The notes under the pieces are model-generated. The model did no database searches. It saw nothing but the letters and a program-made list of their open reading frames with translations, and was not told the origin of the DNA. Positions 27,601-36,704 of a stretch of DNA of 64,000 bases are shown piece by piece; within the stretch, counting starts at the first letter, position 1, and each line of letters opens with the position of its first letter. Position numbers and translations under genes: made by a program. Source of the stretch: JACKHO01 sp041398745 (GTDB lineage: Bacteria > Planctomycetota > Planctomycetia > Planctomycetales > Planctomycetaceae); contig JAWKUB010000002.1 in NCBI GenBank assembly GCA_041398745.1, positions 1,123,671 through 1,187,670 on the forward strand. The letters are read 5' to 3'.

Positions 27601-28015
27601 TGAGCGATTGCAGGTGAAAGTCTCAGGCATGTTTGGGCCGAGACACACCGTGGCGGTCAACGGCATTCAAATCCCGCTGCAAGCTACGGACCGAGTGGGT
27701 GAATGGGTTGCGGGTGTTCGTTATCGTGCCTGGCAACCACCTAGCTGTTTGCATCCCACCATTCCGGTGCACACACCACTTGTGTTTGATGTGGTCGATC
27801 TCCCCGCGAACCGCTCCATTGGAGGTTGCCGCTACCACATTGACCATCCCGGCGGTTTGAATCCCGCCGTCTATCCAATTAACGCACTGGAAGCTGAGAG
27901 CCGTCGGGCGGCACGCTTCTTTTCCATGGGACACAGCAGCACTCTTTTCCCACTGATGGAAATCCCCATCCACCCGGACACCCCCTGCACACTGGACCTG
28001 CGAAGGCAGTACTAA
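24680..28015 (+). CDS. Transglutaminase-like protein with DUF2126 domain
   Basis: 1111 residues. Residues 1-280 are a transglutaminase-like cysteine hydrolase with its N-terminal beta domain (MSIRVGLRHVTEYRYDRLV) and the catalytic triad: Cys near 180 (GKGSCRDSAWL), His near 229 (DLHAWAEVF) and Asp near 245 (GLDPTSGLL). The rest (about 290-1111) is the large DUF2126 domain, seen in KWYPGEPLPRWAY, FQLDGRHTGTGGGNHIVMGG, LVELRGFEMPPHPEM and a C-terminal beta region with GGCRYHIDHPGG. This fusion is the standard partner of permuted ATP-grasp/alpha-E clusters and is predicted to act on the amide product or on a peptide tag. The ribosome site is weak, 121 bp after the alpha-E gene. Confidence 0.92.
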   Translation: MSIRVGLRHVTEYRYDRLVNLGPQIVRLRPAPHCRTPIRSYSLEIDPKQHFINWQQDPHGNFQARLVFDEPTDVFRIGVDLVADLTVINPFDFFIEEGAEEFPFEYDPELKKTLQPFLECLPPTPLYKSYLRSIDLSPRRCVDFIVDVNQRLQRDISYVIRLEPGVQTPEETLDRGKGSCRDSAWLAVQLLRSVGLAARFVSGYLIQLVPDQKPLEGPEGPASDFTDLHAWAEVFIPGAGWIGLDPTSGLLTGEGHIPLAATPFPQSAAPISGAVDESEVEFGFDMEVTRMHEDPRVTKPYTETQWTQIDTLGHKVDDWLKSNDVRLTMGGEPTFVSIDDMESPEWNTAAVGTHKQQLSDRLLRRLRNKFAPGGLLHFGQGKWYPGEPLPRWAYTCMWRVDGEPVWGDPDLLADIGAPGTLDHEDALDFLGEFTERLGVSTKWIRPAHEDIWHIIEQEQKLPVDVDPRDFSLEDPRQRQELARLIERGGKLTPSGYVLPLTKAWWQAKAGWVSGPWKFRSERLFLIPGDSPIGLRLPIDSLPTTSIDSRTIYSIDPFDGRVPLPGYAEIRRAARALHLQSPDEVSITDQTRRRRPLINDEPAPADLASLGVVSTALCIEPRDGHLHVFLPPVGRLEDYLELVSAAEQTAESLDMPVVLEGYLPPHDPRLNMMKVTPDPGVIEVNIHPAHDWDELEATTRGIYEEARQSRLGTEKFQLDGRHTGTGGGNHIVMGGATPGDSPFLRRPHVLRSLIAYWNNHPSLSYVFSGIFVGPTSQAPRVDEGRKDALYELEIAFKQIPDFGNLPFWIVDRVFRNLLIDLTGNTHRAEICIDKLYSPDHATGRLGLVELRGFEMPPHPEMSLTQQLLVRALMAMFWKQPYKQPLIHWGTAIHDRFMLPHYLDEDLKCVLRELSEFGFQFDPAWFAPHFEFRFPPIGTVKYDGIEVELRQAIEPWYVLGEEPGGGGTARYVDSSVERLQVKVSGMFGPRHTVAVNGIQIPLQATDRVGEWVAGVRYRAWQPPSCLHPTIPVHTPLVFDVVDLPANRSIGGCRYHIDHPGGLNPAVYPINALEAESRRAARFFSMGHSSTLFPLMEIPIHPDTPCTLDLRRQY

Positions 28016-28176
28016 TTCGAAAACGAAAGAGGTGCCGGAGTGGCATAAACAGTTCGCAGAAAACAACTTCAGGCCGGCAGTAACAGGTCACTGGAATCGC
28101 CGTAGCGTTTGCACCATCAAAGGACTACAACCACAATGGACTACAGTCTGAGAAAGTCTTGATTCAAAGTGCTCGC

Positions 28177-30687
28177 ATGGATCTGCCGACCTTGTCACAA
28201 ATTGATTTCACAACCGCCTCCGGCCCTGGATGGGCAGGTGGAGTTTTTAACGAAACGTTTGAAACCAGTGGAAAACCCCACCTTCATTGGCAACCACTGC
28301 TAGATGAGTTGTCTCTTCTGACGGCAGAGGAATTGACGAATCGGTCGGAGCAGGCCCAGCAAACGCTGCATGAAAACGGCGTCAGTTACAACGTTTTCGC
28401 GGAACGCGGAGATCATCATCCTTGGTCGCTAGATCTCATTCCACTAACGCTTTCACGCGAACAATGGGATTGGATGAGCCGTGCCCTGGCCCAACGTGCC
28501 AGACTGCTCGACCTCATCACCAGAGATATTTACGGTCCGCAGAACCTGCTGCGTTCAGGCGATATTCCCGCAGAAGTGGTCTTTCCACAGCTTCGGTACC
28601 AACGTGCCTTTGCCAACTTGATCGCTCCCAATCAAGTTGGGTTAACTCTGTACGCCACCGAACTCGCTCGCGGCGCAGACGGCTTCTGGTACGCAATGGC
28701 CGACCGGACCGATGCTCCTGTCGGGCTGGGATTCGCCTTGGAAAGCCGGGTCATTACCTCTCGGCTCATGCCGCAAATTATGCACCGTTTGCGAATGGAG
28801 CGGCTGGCGCCTTTCTTTCTCCGCGTGAAGAATTCATTGGTCCGCTTGAGCGGAAAAGATACGCCCCGAATTGTCGTACTTTCTCCCGGACCACAGTCTC
28901 GGTTTTACTTTGAAGACTTATATCTTGCGAGGTATCTCGGCTACACGCTTGTCGAGGGGAGCGACCTTGCCGTGCGGGACGACGAGGTTTTCCTGAAAAC
29001 TCTCTCTGGCCTGCATCCAGTTGACGTCATTTACTCACGGACGATGGAATCAGCACTCGATCCGCTGGAGCAGGGAGCCAGTGCCTCGACTGGAATTCCA
29101 GGATTGCTGCAGGCGATTCGTTCAGGGAATGTGCGACTGGCGAACGCTCCAGGTTGCGGATTGCTCGAAGCGCCCGTGTTCATGGCATTTCTTCCTCAGT
29201 TGTGTTCGAAACTGTTGCACCAACCGCTCATGTTGCCATCAATTCGCACCTGGTGGTACGGGGATCCAGAGTCTCAGAGGACTGTCAACGAACGCTTTAG
29301 CGAACTGGTCATCAAGCCAGCCTTTCAATCGAGTGGCCAGGACGAATACCTTGTCTCCGAGTTGTCGTCGCAAGAGTTGCAGGACCTCCGCGCGAGAATG
29401 ACGAAGAATCCAGCACACTTTGTTGCCCAAGAGCGAATTCAACGTTCGGCAGCCCCCTGCTGGCGCGATCAGCAGGTGCAGCCGGGACACATCGCGCTGA
29501 GGACCTACGGTGTGGCCGAGGAGAATGGCAACTACCAGATAATGCCCGGCGGACTGGTGCGCGTTGCCGAATCGTCTCAGCCAATGGAACTTTCCGTCCT
29601 CGCTGGCATCAGCAGTAAGGACTTGTGGATTCCCGCTGAGGGCGAAGTTGCGCCAATTAGCCTGCTCATTCGACCGGACACTCCCGTTACACTCAAGCGC
29701 AGCGAACCGCTGTTCCCTTCGCGCGTGGCGGACAACTTGTATTGGCTAGGACAGTCCTTCGAACGGGCGTGTTTCCTGGCACGACTGCTGCGAGCTGCAC
29801 TCGCGCGGCTTACCGACGAATCTGATGATGATCTTCCAGAGCTCACTGGATTGCTCCGGGCGCTTGTTGATCAGGGGCAACTTGACCCCGGGTATGTCAT
29901 TGACGATCTGGAGACAAAGCTGCCCGATCTGCAGGATTACATGGTCAAAGTGTTGTTTGATCCTGGCGAACCGCTGGGGCTCGCCAATTCCATGTCTGAA
30001 TTGCGGCGTCTTAATGCTTCAGTACGAGACTGGATTTCTCCCGAGCTCTGGCAGACTTCACAGTACGCGTCGGAGGATTACTTTGCCGCCGCAATGCGTA
30101 CAGACGACTTCTCTGAACTGCTGACACTCGTTGATCGCCTGTTGTTCGACCTGGCGGCAGTCAGTGGTCAGGTTCATGACGGCATGATTCGTGGCCCAGC
30201 GTGGCGTTTCCTCGACATTGGTCGTCGAATTGAACGGGCCACCAACACCGCGAAACTGTTGTTGAGCACCATCGACGCAGGGCTGATTTCGCAGCGTCCC
30301 ATGCTGAGGGCGGTGCTGGAAGTTCTTGATTGCCGAATGACCTATCGCATGCGGTATCTTGAGAATCTGCAGCAGAACGGAGTTCTCGACTTGGCAATTA
30401 CAGACGAGACAAATCCTCACTCAATCTCTTTCCAGGCGGTTCTGCTAATCGAACACTTGGAGTCGTTGCCACAGGATATTCACCCCCTCCGCTCACCCGA
30501 GTCGCGGAGTCTCATGCGCTTGGTTCACTCTGCACGCATGCTGACAACATTCGAGCTCGAAGAGTCTCCCCCGAAGAAGGTCGTTGCAGAGTTGCAGGGA
30601 ATGCAGAAGTCACTCAAAGAGCTGGCTGACGAATTGACAAAGAAGTATTTGGTTCACTCGGTCCGTCCTCGGCAAATGGGAGACTGA
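28177..30687 (+). CDS. Fused circularly permuted ATP-grasp and alpha-E protein
   Basis: About 836 residues from the ATG at 28177 (MDLPTLSQIDF); a TTG start 18 nt earlier is possible. Residues about 20-500 repeat the ATP-grasp family (ITRDIYGPQNLLRSGDIP, NAPGCGLLEAPVFMAFLP, LVIKPAFQSS, IALRTYGVAEENGNYQIMPGGL). About 515-830 is an alpha-E domain (SRVADNLYWLGQSFERACFLARLLR, PAWRFLDIGRRIERATNTAKLL). It is thus a fused paralogue of the two separate genes at 21986-24558. Conserved acidic and Lys positions of the ATP-grasp half are less complete than in the stand-alone copy (for example FVAQERIQRS), so it could have a different or weaker activity. It is followed after 5 bp by a second transglutaminase gene. 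Confidence 0.9.
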   Translation: MDLPTLSQIDFTTASGPGWAGGVFNETFETSGKPHLHWQPLLDELSLLTAEELTNRSEQAQQTLHENGVSYNVFAERGDHHPWSLDLIPLTLSREQWDWMSRALAQRARLLDLITRDIYGPQNLLRSGDIPAEVVFPQLRYQRAFANLIAPNQVGLTLYATELARGADGFWYAMADRTDAPVGLGFALESRVITSRLMPQIMHRLRMERLAPFFLRVKNSLVRLSGKDTPRIVVLSPGPQSRFYFEDLYLARYLGYTLVEGSDLAVRDDEVFLKTLSGLHPVDVIYSRTMESALDPLEQGASASTGIPGLLQAIRSGNVRLANAPGCGLLEAPVFMAFLPQLCSKLLHQPLMLPSIRTWWYGDPESQRTVNERFSELVIKPAFQSSGQDEYLVSELSSQELQDLRARMTKNPAHFVAQERIQRSAAPCWRDQQVQPGHIALRTYGVAEENGNYQIMPGGLVRVAESSQPMELSVLAGISSKDLWIPAEGEVAPISLLIRPDTPVTLKRSEPLFPSRVADNLYWLGQSFERACFLARLLRAALARLTDESDDDLPELTGLLRALVDQGQLDPGYVIDDLETKLPDLQDYMVKVLFDPGEPLGLANSMSELRRLNASVRDWISPELWQTSQYASEDYFAAAMRTDDFSELLTLVDRLLFDLAAVSGQVHDGMIRGPAWRFLDIGRRIERATNTAKLLLSTIDAGLISQRPMLRAVLEVLDCRMTYRMRYLENLQQNGVLDLAITDETNPHSISFQAVLLIEHLESLPQDIHPLRSPESRSLMRLVHSARMLTTFELEESPPKKVVAELQGMQKSLKELADELTKKYLVHSVRPRQMGD

Positions 30688-30692
30688 AAACC

Positions 30693-31565
<873 letters not shown>

Positions 31566-31622
31566 CTTTTCGGACTCCTGGAAAGCGTCATCACCAAACC
31601 GCTGGAACAAACGTAGGGCAAA

Positions 31623-31669
31623 TACCCCCGACAGGATTCGAACCTGTGACCTTCGGTTTAGGAAACCGA
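31623..31669 (-). pseudogene. 3' half of a tRNA-Arg(CCT) gene, candidate attachment site
   Basis: Read on the minus strand this gives a full anticodon arm (stem TCGGT/ACCGA, 7-nt loop with anticodon CCT), a 5-nt variable loop AGGTC, a full T-arm (ACAGG-TTCGAAT-CCTGT), the 3' acceptor strand CGGGGGT and discriminator A. The 5' half is absent: the preceding bases contain neither ACCCCCG, the needed acceptor partner, nor any D-arm. A 3' tRNA fragment of this size is what tRNA-targeting integrases leave at the far end of an inserted element. With this orientation the island would extend to higher coordinates and the restored full tRNA would lie outside the window. No other copy was seen inside it. 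Confidence 0.8.
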
Positions 31670-32101
31670 TGGTAAGGGTGCCAAGACTTGAGGAAATACT
31701 GGCTTTCAGCCTGTCTGACATTCCGCAGATTACATGAAGTGCAGGGAATTACCACAGGTTTCCTGCATTCGATCACTTGGGGATCATGTCACTACCGACG
31801 AGCGTTCTTCGATAGTGAATCCAAGCGAATGATGAGTCGGAACGTTAATCTGCGCTTGAGCAATCGAAACGGGTTGACCACAGGAAGTTTGCTTAACTCC
31901 GTTCTTCGGCTCTCGCTTCTGTCACGGTGGACACACGGTTTCGTGGGCGTGGGCCGGGACAATCATGGCATCGGGACGCTTTGTTTCGAATGCATAGCAA
32001 AAGTGGTATCCCGCTTTGGTCATAACCATTCTGGGACTTGAATGGATGCCACAACACCGTGAATGCTCATCAAATTCAAGCGTTGCATGCCCAAACAAGA
32101 G
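31670..32101. other. Non-coding stretch next to the tRNA fragment
   Basis: About 430 bp (about 600 bp counting from the end of the transglutaminase gene) between the tRNA fragment and the hairpin that closes the next gene. Short frames overlap on both strands without ribosome sites or recognisable motifs. I see no integrase remnant, insertion sequence or RNA gene. Confidence 0.35.
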
Positions 32102-32132
32102 CGAACCGGCGCACGGACCCTGCGCCGGTTCG
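32102..32132 (-). terminator. Strong hairpin after the large secreted-protein gene
   Basis: A perfect 12-bp stem CGAACCGGCGCA (32102-32113) / TGCGCCGGTTCG (32121-32132) with a 7-nt loop lies 30 bp beyond the stop of the minus-strand gene. It is followed by CTCTTGTTTG, a modest T-rich tail. It is most likely an intrinsic terminator. Confidence 0.7.
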
Positions 32133-32162
32133 TCTTTCATTGGGAGATGTCGCTATCAATCG

Positions 32163-35100
32163 CTACCGCAGTCGTGTACCGCTCACACTTCGAGCCGAGA
32201 ATTCTGGCTTCAGATCTGATGGTGGTGGCACCAGGAAGGCGGGACGTGATGGTTCGCTGGAAGGAAGACTGACCTTTGCGGGAGTTGGAGATTCGAACGG
32301 TGTGTCCATCGCGTCATTTGAAGCTGCCGCGGCCGATCCACAGGTTTGACCGCACAACTCAACATTGAGGGTCAATGTGTTTTCCAGCTTGATGATGTCC
32401 TTTCCTCCATTCACACTTAACGCGAGGAAGCCTTCAATTTGAATCTTCTTCGTGTCTTTCGGCAGTGGAGTACTTTGGAATAAACGAACAACTTCAGCCG
32501 CAATTCGGGCTCTCAAGTCCGCCGTTTCTTTCCAGTCCGCTGGCAGGCCAGTGACACCAAAATCCAAATACCCGTCAACCTTTTTGGGCTTCGCGTCTGT
32601 CGCACTTCCAAAAGTTTTCACCCAGGCTCGGAATCTGAAGCCGGTAATATTATTGAACGGCGACTTGCGATGGTTCTGAATGACGGCTGGCCCCCCCAGC
32701 TTGGCACTTTGCGGCTGACACGTTGAGTCGAGCACAATTTGAATGTCGGCAGAATCCTCCTTCCAGGAGAACTGATCGACGTGCTTCTTCTCAACGTGAT
32801 CGGAAACCGCCTTGTCGGCAGCCTTCTTGGCTTCCTCATCCTTCTTCTTGGGAAGGATGGGGATATCAATGTGGTTGGAGACGCCGTAAGGAGTGGCGAC
32901 GTGGACGTCGACGAAGTCACCGACAGGGTTTAGTTCTTTGGTAACCGTCAAACGCATGATTTGGCGACTAAGCATTTGCATGTTCTGTGGTTGAATGACC
33001 TGACCGCCAGCAATGACTTGCGTTTCATGCACACTGAAATGGTCGCCCACAAGGAAAATGGAGGTGTCTCGATCCTGGCTCAATCCCGGCTCGCCGTAGA
33101 AGCCTTTCAGTTCGGGTGCCAAATCAGGCGTGCCGGTGTTGAAGAATTCAAAGCCACCGAGTGAGTTTTCAAACGGCATTTGGACATACGTCGTTTGTAG
33201 TGGCAGCCTTTCTTCGAGTTGATCGACCGCCCGCGTCAGGCGGTAGACTTCGTCCTGGCGGTAGAGGTGCTGATCTCGCACGCACTCCTGAGTCAGGCAA
33301 CGCAGGTCGACAATTTCTTTTGAAAGCCCTACGCCATCCCGCAAGTCGAGTTCCTTCTTCGCTGGGTTGTTCAGTCGGAACCAGTTGGTTCGCATGTCAA
33401 ACACGACATACGGCACGAACGAGGGCATAATAACAATGGCTGTGCATTCCCGAATCCCTGGTTCCAGATGTGACTGATTCAGAATGGCTTCCCGACCTGG
33501 GCCGCCAGTGAACAGCGTTTCCGCAAACGTCGCAATGTTCCCTTTCTGGCGTGGACTCTGCACCCGGGGATAAAACCGCCAGCCGAAGGTGTCGTCCCCA
33601 TGCGAGAACCCAACGACTGTACGATTCAGCGCCACAGTCTCCATGTCGAGTTCCAGACGACGGGCCATCCGGGTAAAGTTCTGTGCGTTAATCCTGCCAC
33701 TTGCGAATGCCAGTGACAAAGCCAACTGGAGTTCGCGACGCTGGCTGAAGCTATCGGCGACGTTCTGGTCCTGAGTGACAGGATCAATGGCGACGACGTG
33801 AATGGGCCAGCGGCACTGCACGTAGTCATTGAATGCCTGAATGGCCTCCATCGGAGGATTCGGCCCGTAGTAAGGCAGCCAGTCCGTCCGCAGGCAGTAG
33901 GCATTCTTCGCAGCCGCCAGATTCTGCATATCCTCGACAAGGCGTTCGTTCAGCAGGGCTGATTCGACAATAATGGCCCAAGCGAGTGCTATGGTGTATT
34001 GCTGACGTTCTGACAAATGGTTCAGCGGGGGATTGCCCGTGGTGTCGACCGAAATTGAATTTCGAAATTCGCCGCAGAGCATTTGCATCGATCCGGTATC
34101 TTTTCGTCGGATTGCTGCGGCAAGTTCAGGTGAACAATGGCACCAGAGTTCTTCGTGGTGATTCAGGAATTCATACGCCGCATTGAATTCCTCGGCCATG
34201 ACTTTCTGAACGTCAAGAACAAGTGTTGCCGCGTTATGGTGTGGGTCTTGCTTGATTGGAAGAAGTTTTAAGGCGACGTCTCGGAGTCCATGATTGCAGT
34301 GGACATCGAATGCGAGCGAAATCGGAAATGGCTGTTGAGCGCGGCGGGAGGGAGTTGTTGAGAGCGTGGGCAATGAGATCGCAGTCTGAATTTCCTTGAA
34401 AATGGTTTCAATCTGATCAAGCTGTGTTAGTAGCTTGTTAGCTTCGTCAAGTAACGGCTGCACGTCTGGCGTGCTGGCTCCGATTTTCCTGGCACTATCC
34501 CTGGATTCAAAGCCTGAGACGATCGCGTCTTTGACTTCTTGGAGCAGTTCCTTCTGTTCTTGTGGATTCTTTAAGTCCTCTTGCGAAGATTGAGAGTCTT
34601 GTCCTTGGCCATTGGTGTTCGATCCTTCTGGCAGTTGCAGCAGGTTGAACATCTGAAAACTCTGTTGTGATTCAAGTGGATCAGACAATCTGAAATCCTC
34701 GACCCTCAGATACTCTTTGGCTAATTCTTCATAGCGCGCCTTGGCAGCAGCCTGGTTTGCGTCCGTCAATTGGCCAAACTCCCTGAGCTTCCTAGCAGCA
34801 ACTTCGAATTTATCCTTCTCGGGCGTCAGTTTCAGAATCAGCAATTCCAAGTTGCACTGAAACAGACGAAGGCGCTGTGCCAATCTCGAATCATCGAGTC
34901 CGTTCGATGTGAGTATCTCAAGGATTTGTGCAATGTAGCGACGTGCATTGTCATATGATTTGAGTAGCTCGGCTGGGTCTAGAGATACTAAGTTGAGGGA
35001 ATCTCCATTGCCAATTCTCATTGCATCTCGCGTTTCAGACAGCAATTGTTCAACCTGCTGCTTCTGGGTATCACCTATTTGGCTCCTACCAACCTGTTCC

Positions 35101-36068
35101 AGAATCTCCTTAGCCTTGGGATTGTCAATAAACTTCGCCAGCGGAAAACTCCATTGGTCGACCAAATCGTTGATAACCAGTCCGCGGAAGGTGTCCTGTA
35201 GCAGTTGCTCATGCAAGTGTGGTTTGGCGATGACGGAGACTTCGGCTCCGTAGCCCATTTGGGTTCTCTTGCCAGGCAAGACGGAGACGGGGAGTCGGAC
35301 GAGATGGAGCGCGTAGCCGGGGGCATCGGACTTGTCGTCGCCGTCGCTAATGCGACGAAGTTCGTGGAGGTGGTTGAGGAAGCGTGATCGCTGGTCGAGC
35401 ATGACTGTCGGCTCCAAAGCAATCTCCGAATCTTTGAAGGACATTGGCTTGGGAGTGCCCAAGAAGTACTCATTGGGCAAGAGGTCTGTTAGATCATCCG
35501 GCGCATCTGGCGGGTCAAGTTCTCCGGCGTCACGAGTGGTCGTGGATGTCGTTTCAAAAATGGGATTCCCGTCCTTGTCACGTGCAATGACTCTATATTG
35601 GGGGGACGGAATCGACACATTGTTCCACAGGTGTAGCGGAGGAGGCTGGACGGTGTTGTAAACAGCTGACTTTCCTGTTGTTGTCTTCGGGGGTCCCAGA
35701 ATGGAGGCACGACTGCCACTAGTTGCTGCTTGGAGAGCAAATGCATTCGCCAGAAATGCGGTGTCAGCGCGGCTAATCGAAGCGTTGACGGTGGACGCAA
35801 AATTATCCTTCTGGCCCGCCATCACCTGTTCATATTCCTGCCGGTACTTCGTCAGCCGTGCCTGGCCCCAGACGTCCGGGTCTTTGATGACGACGGTGCC
35901 GTATTGGTCGAGGTGGCGTTCGAGGCGGTCGATGGAGCCGGCCAAGCGTTCGACGCTGGTGGTCGGTCCGAAAGGCCAGCCGCCGGCGAAGACCTGAGGC
36001 GGAACAATGGTGGTCAGCGTAACCGCGACGAGACAAAGCGTCGCTGTAAACTTCCGTAAAGGCCACAT
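32163..36068 (-). CDS. Very large secreted protein of unknown function with IPT/TIG-like domain
   Basis: 1301 residues from the ATG at 36068, chosen because it opens a clear export signal (MWPLRKFTATLCLVAVTLTT, cleavage near VFAGG); the frame's earlier start lacks one. I do not recognise the protein as a whole. Visible features are charged helical, partly coiled-coil stretches (about 60-120 and 350-600), a Gln/Ser/Asn-rich linker near 480-510, and near 1000-1070 an IPT/TIG-like Ig fold (IFLVGDHFSVHETQVIAGG ... VHVATPYGVSN). The end is low-complexity Pro/Ser. Planctomycetes encode many such giant exported proteins. It is a single gene next to the tRNA fragment, divergent from the SIR2-TIR gene, and might be cargo of the presumed island. 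Confidence 0.8.
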   Translation of the reverse strand: MWPLRKFTATLCLVAVTLTTIVPPQVFAGGWPFGPTTSVERLAGSIDRLERHLDQYGTVVIKDPDVWGQARLTKYRQEYEQVMAGQKDNFASTVNASISRADTAFLANAFALQAATSGSRASILGPPKTTTGKSAVYNTVQPPPLHLWNNVSIPSPQYRVIARDKDGNPIFETTSTTTRDAGELDPPDAPDDLTDLLPNEYFLGTPKPMSFKDSEIALEPTVMLDQRSRFLNHLHELRRISDGDDKSDAPGYALHLVRLPVSVLPGKRTQMGYGAEVSVIAKPHLHEQLLQDTFRGLVINDLVDQWSFPLAKFIDNPKAKEILEQVGRSQIGDTQKQQVEQLLSETRDAMRIGNGDSLNLVSLDPAELLKSYDNARRYIAQILEILTSNGLDDSRLAQRLRLFQCNLELLILKLTPEKDKFEVAARKLREFGQLTDANQAAAKARYEELAKEYLRVEDFRLSDPLESQQSFQMFNLLQLPEGSNTNGQGQDSQSSQEDLKNPQEQKELLQEVKDAIVSGFESRDSARKIGASTPDVQPLLDEANKLLTQLDQIETIFKEIQTAISLPTLSTTPSRRAQQPFPISLAFDVHCNHGLRDVALKLLPIKQDPHHNAATLVLDVQKVMAEEFNAAYEFLNHHEELWCHCSPELAAAIRRKDTGSMQMLCGEFRNSISVDTTGNPPLNHLSERQQYTIALAWAIIVESALLNERLVEDMQNLAAAKNAYCLRTDWLPYYGPNPPMEAIQAFNDYVQCRWPIHVVAIDPVTQDQNVADSFSQRRELQLALSLAFASGRINAQNFTRMARRLELDMETVALNRTVVGFSHGDDTFGWRFYPRVQSPRQKGNIATFAETLFTGGPGREAILNQSHLEPGIRECTAIVIMPSFVPYVVFDMRTNWFRLNNPAKKELDLRDGVGLSKEIVDLRCLTQECVRDQHLYRQDEVYRLTRAVDQLEERLPLQTTYVQMPFENSLGGFEFFNTGTPDLAPELKGFYGEPGLSQDRDTSIFLVGDHFSVHETQVIAGGQVIQPQNMQMLSRQIMRLTVTKELNPVGDFVDVHVATPYGVSNHIDIPILPKKKDEEAKKAADKAVSDHVEKKHVDQFSWKEDSADIQIVLDSTCQPQSAKLGGPAVIQNHRKSPFNNITGFRFRAWVKTFGSATDAKPKKVDGYLDFGVTGLPADWKETADLRARIAAEVVRLFQSTPLPKDTKKIQIEGFLALSVNGGKDIIKLENTLTLNVELCGQTCGSAAAASNDAMDTPFESPTPAKVSLPSSEPSRPAFLVPPPSDLKPEFSARSVSGTRLR

Positions 36069-36704
36069 GGAATTTGCCCTTCCAGACTCGTGACGCCACC
36101 ACTCATTCACAGGGCCCGTCTTGAATCAATCTGCCAAGATTGAAAGGAATGAGTGACGCGGCGCAAACGTGAGAGATTTCGCCCTGCATTCGTTAGAATC
36201 GTCACGTCGCGTGCGATAACTGCGAACGAAACATCTGCCGTAGACGGTCCCCGCCGAATTTTCCCAAAGAATCGGAATAATCAGCAGCATTTGCCCAGAT
36301 TAGCAGTAATTCCAGCCAGGGTTCAGCATCGCATGTCCGTCCCGCAGCATCTTCACAGTTTGGGATGGCTCCTCACGCTTCCGTCATTCCCTTGCCATCT
36401 CAACGGTCCCCTCATCCCATTACCCGCAGTTGAAACCTTCATAACACATGGACCAGGTTTTCAAAGGCAGGCCAGATCATCTGGGCGCTATGTTTTTAGT
36501 CCATCACACCCACCCCACCAATCGCTACGTTTTCTGACCGGCGTCTACATCATCGTAGCGCGGATCATTGCTGGTATTTGGCGGAATATTTCGATACGTT
36601 GACGTTTGCTTTGGAAGCGTTGCCGAAGTTCAAATGAAGTTCGGGGGCTTAGGGAATTCGCTCTCGACAGGCCATTGGGGTAGGTTTTTGGGGACCAGAT
36701 TTCG
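36069..36704. promoter_or_regulatory. Divergent intergenic region ahead of the SIR2-TIR gene
   Basis: 636 bp between a minus-strand secreted-protein gene and the plus-strand SIR2-TIR gene, so it must hold two promoters. One overlapping frame on the plus strand (36153-36602) has no ribosome site and an implausible composition. I see no operator, RNA gene or repeat that I can support. Confidence 0.35.

Noticed and set aside
31623..31760. Complete tRNA-Arg(CCT) gene, possibly with an intron
   Set aside because: The anticodon loop is uninterrupted, so a known-type anticodon-loop intron is excluded. No ACCCCCG acceptor partner or D-arm was found in the bases 5' of the anticodon arm.
36153..36602. 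149-codon plus-strand frame upstream of the SIR2-TIR gene
   Set aside because: No ribosome site, no recognisable domain and a composition unlike the neighbouring genes.
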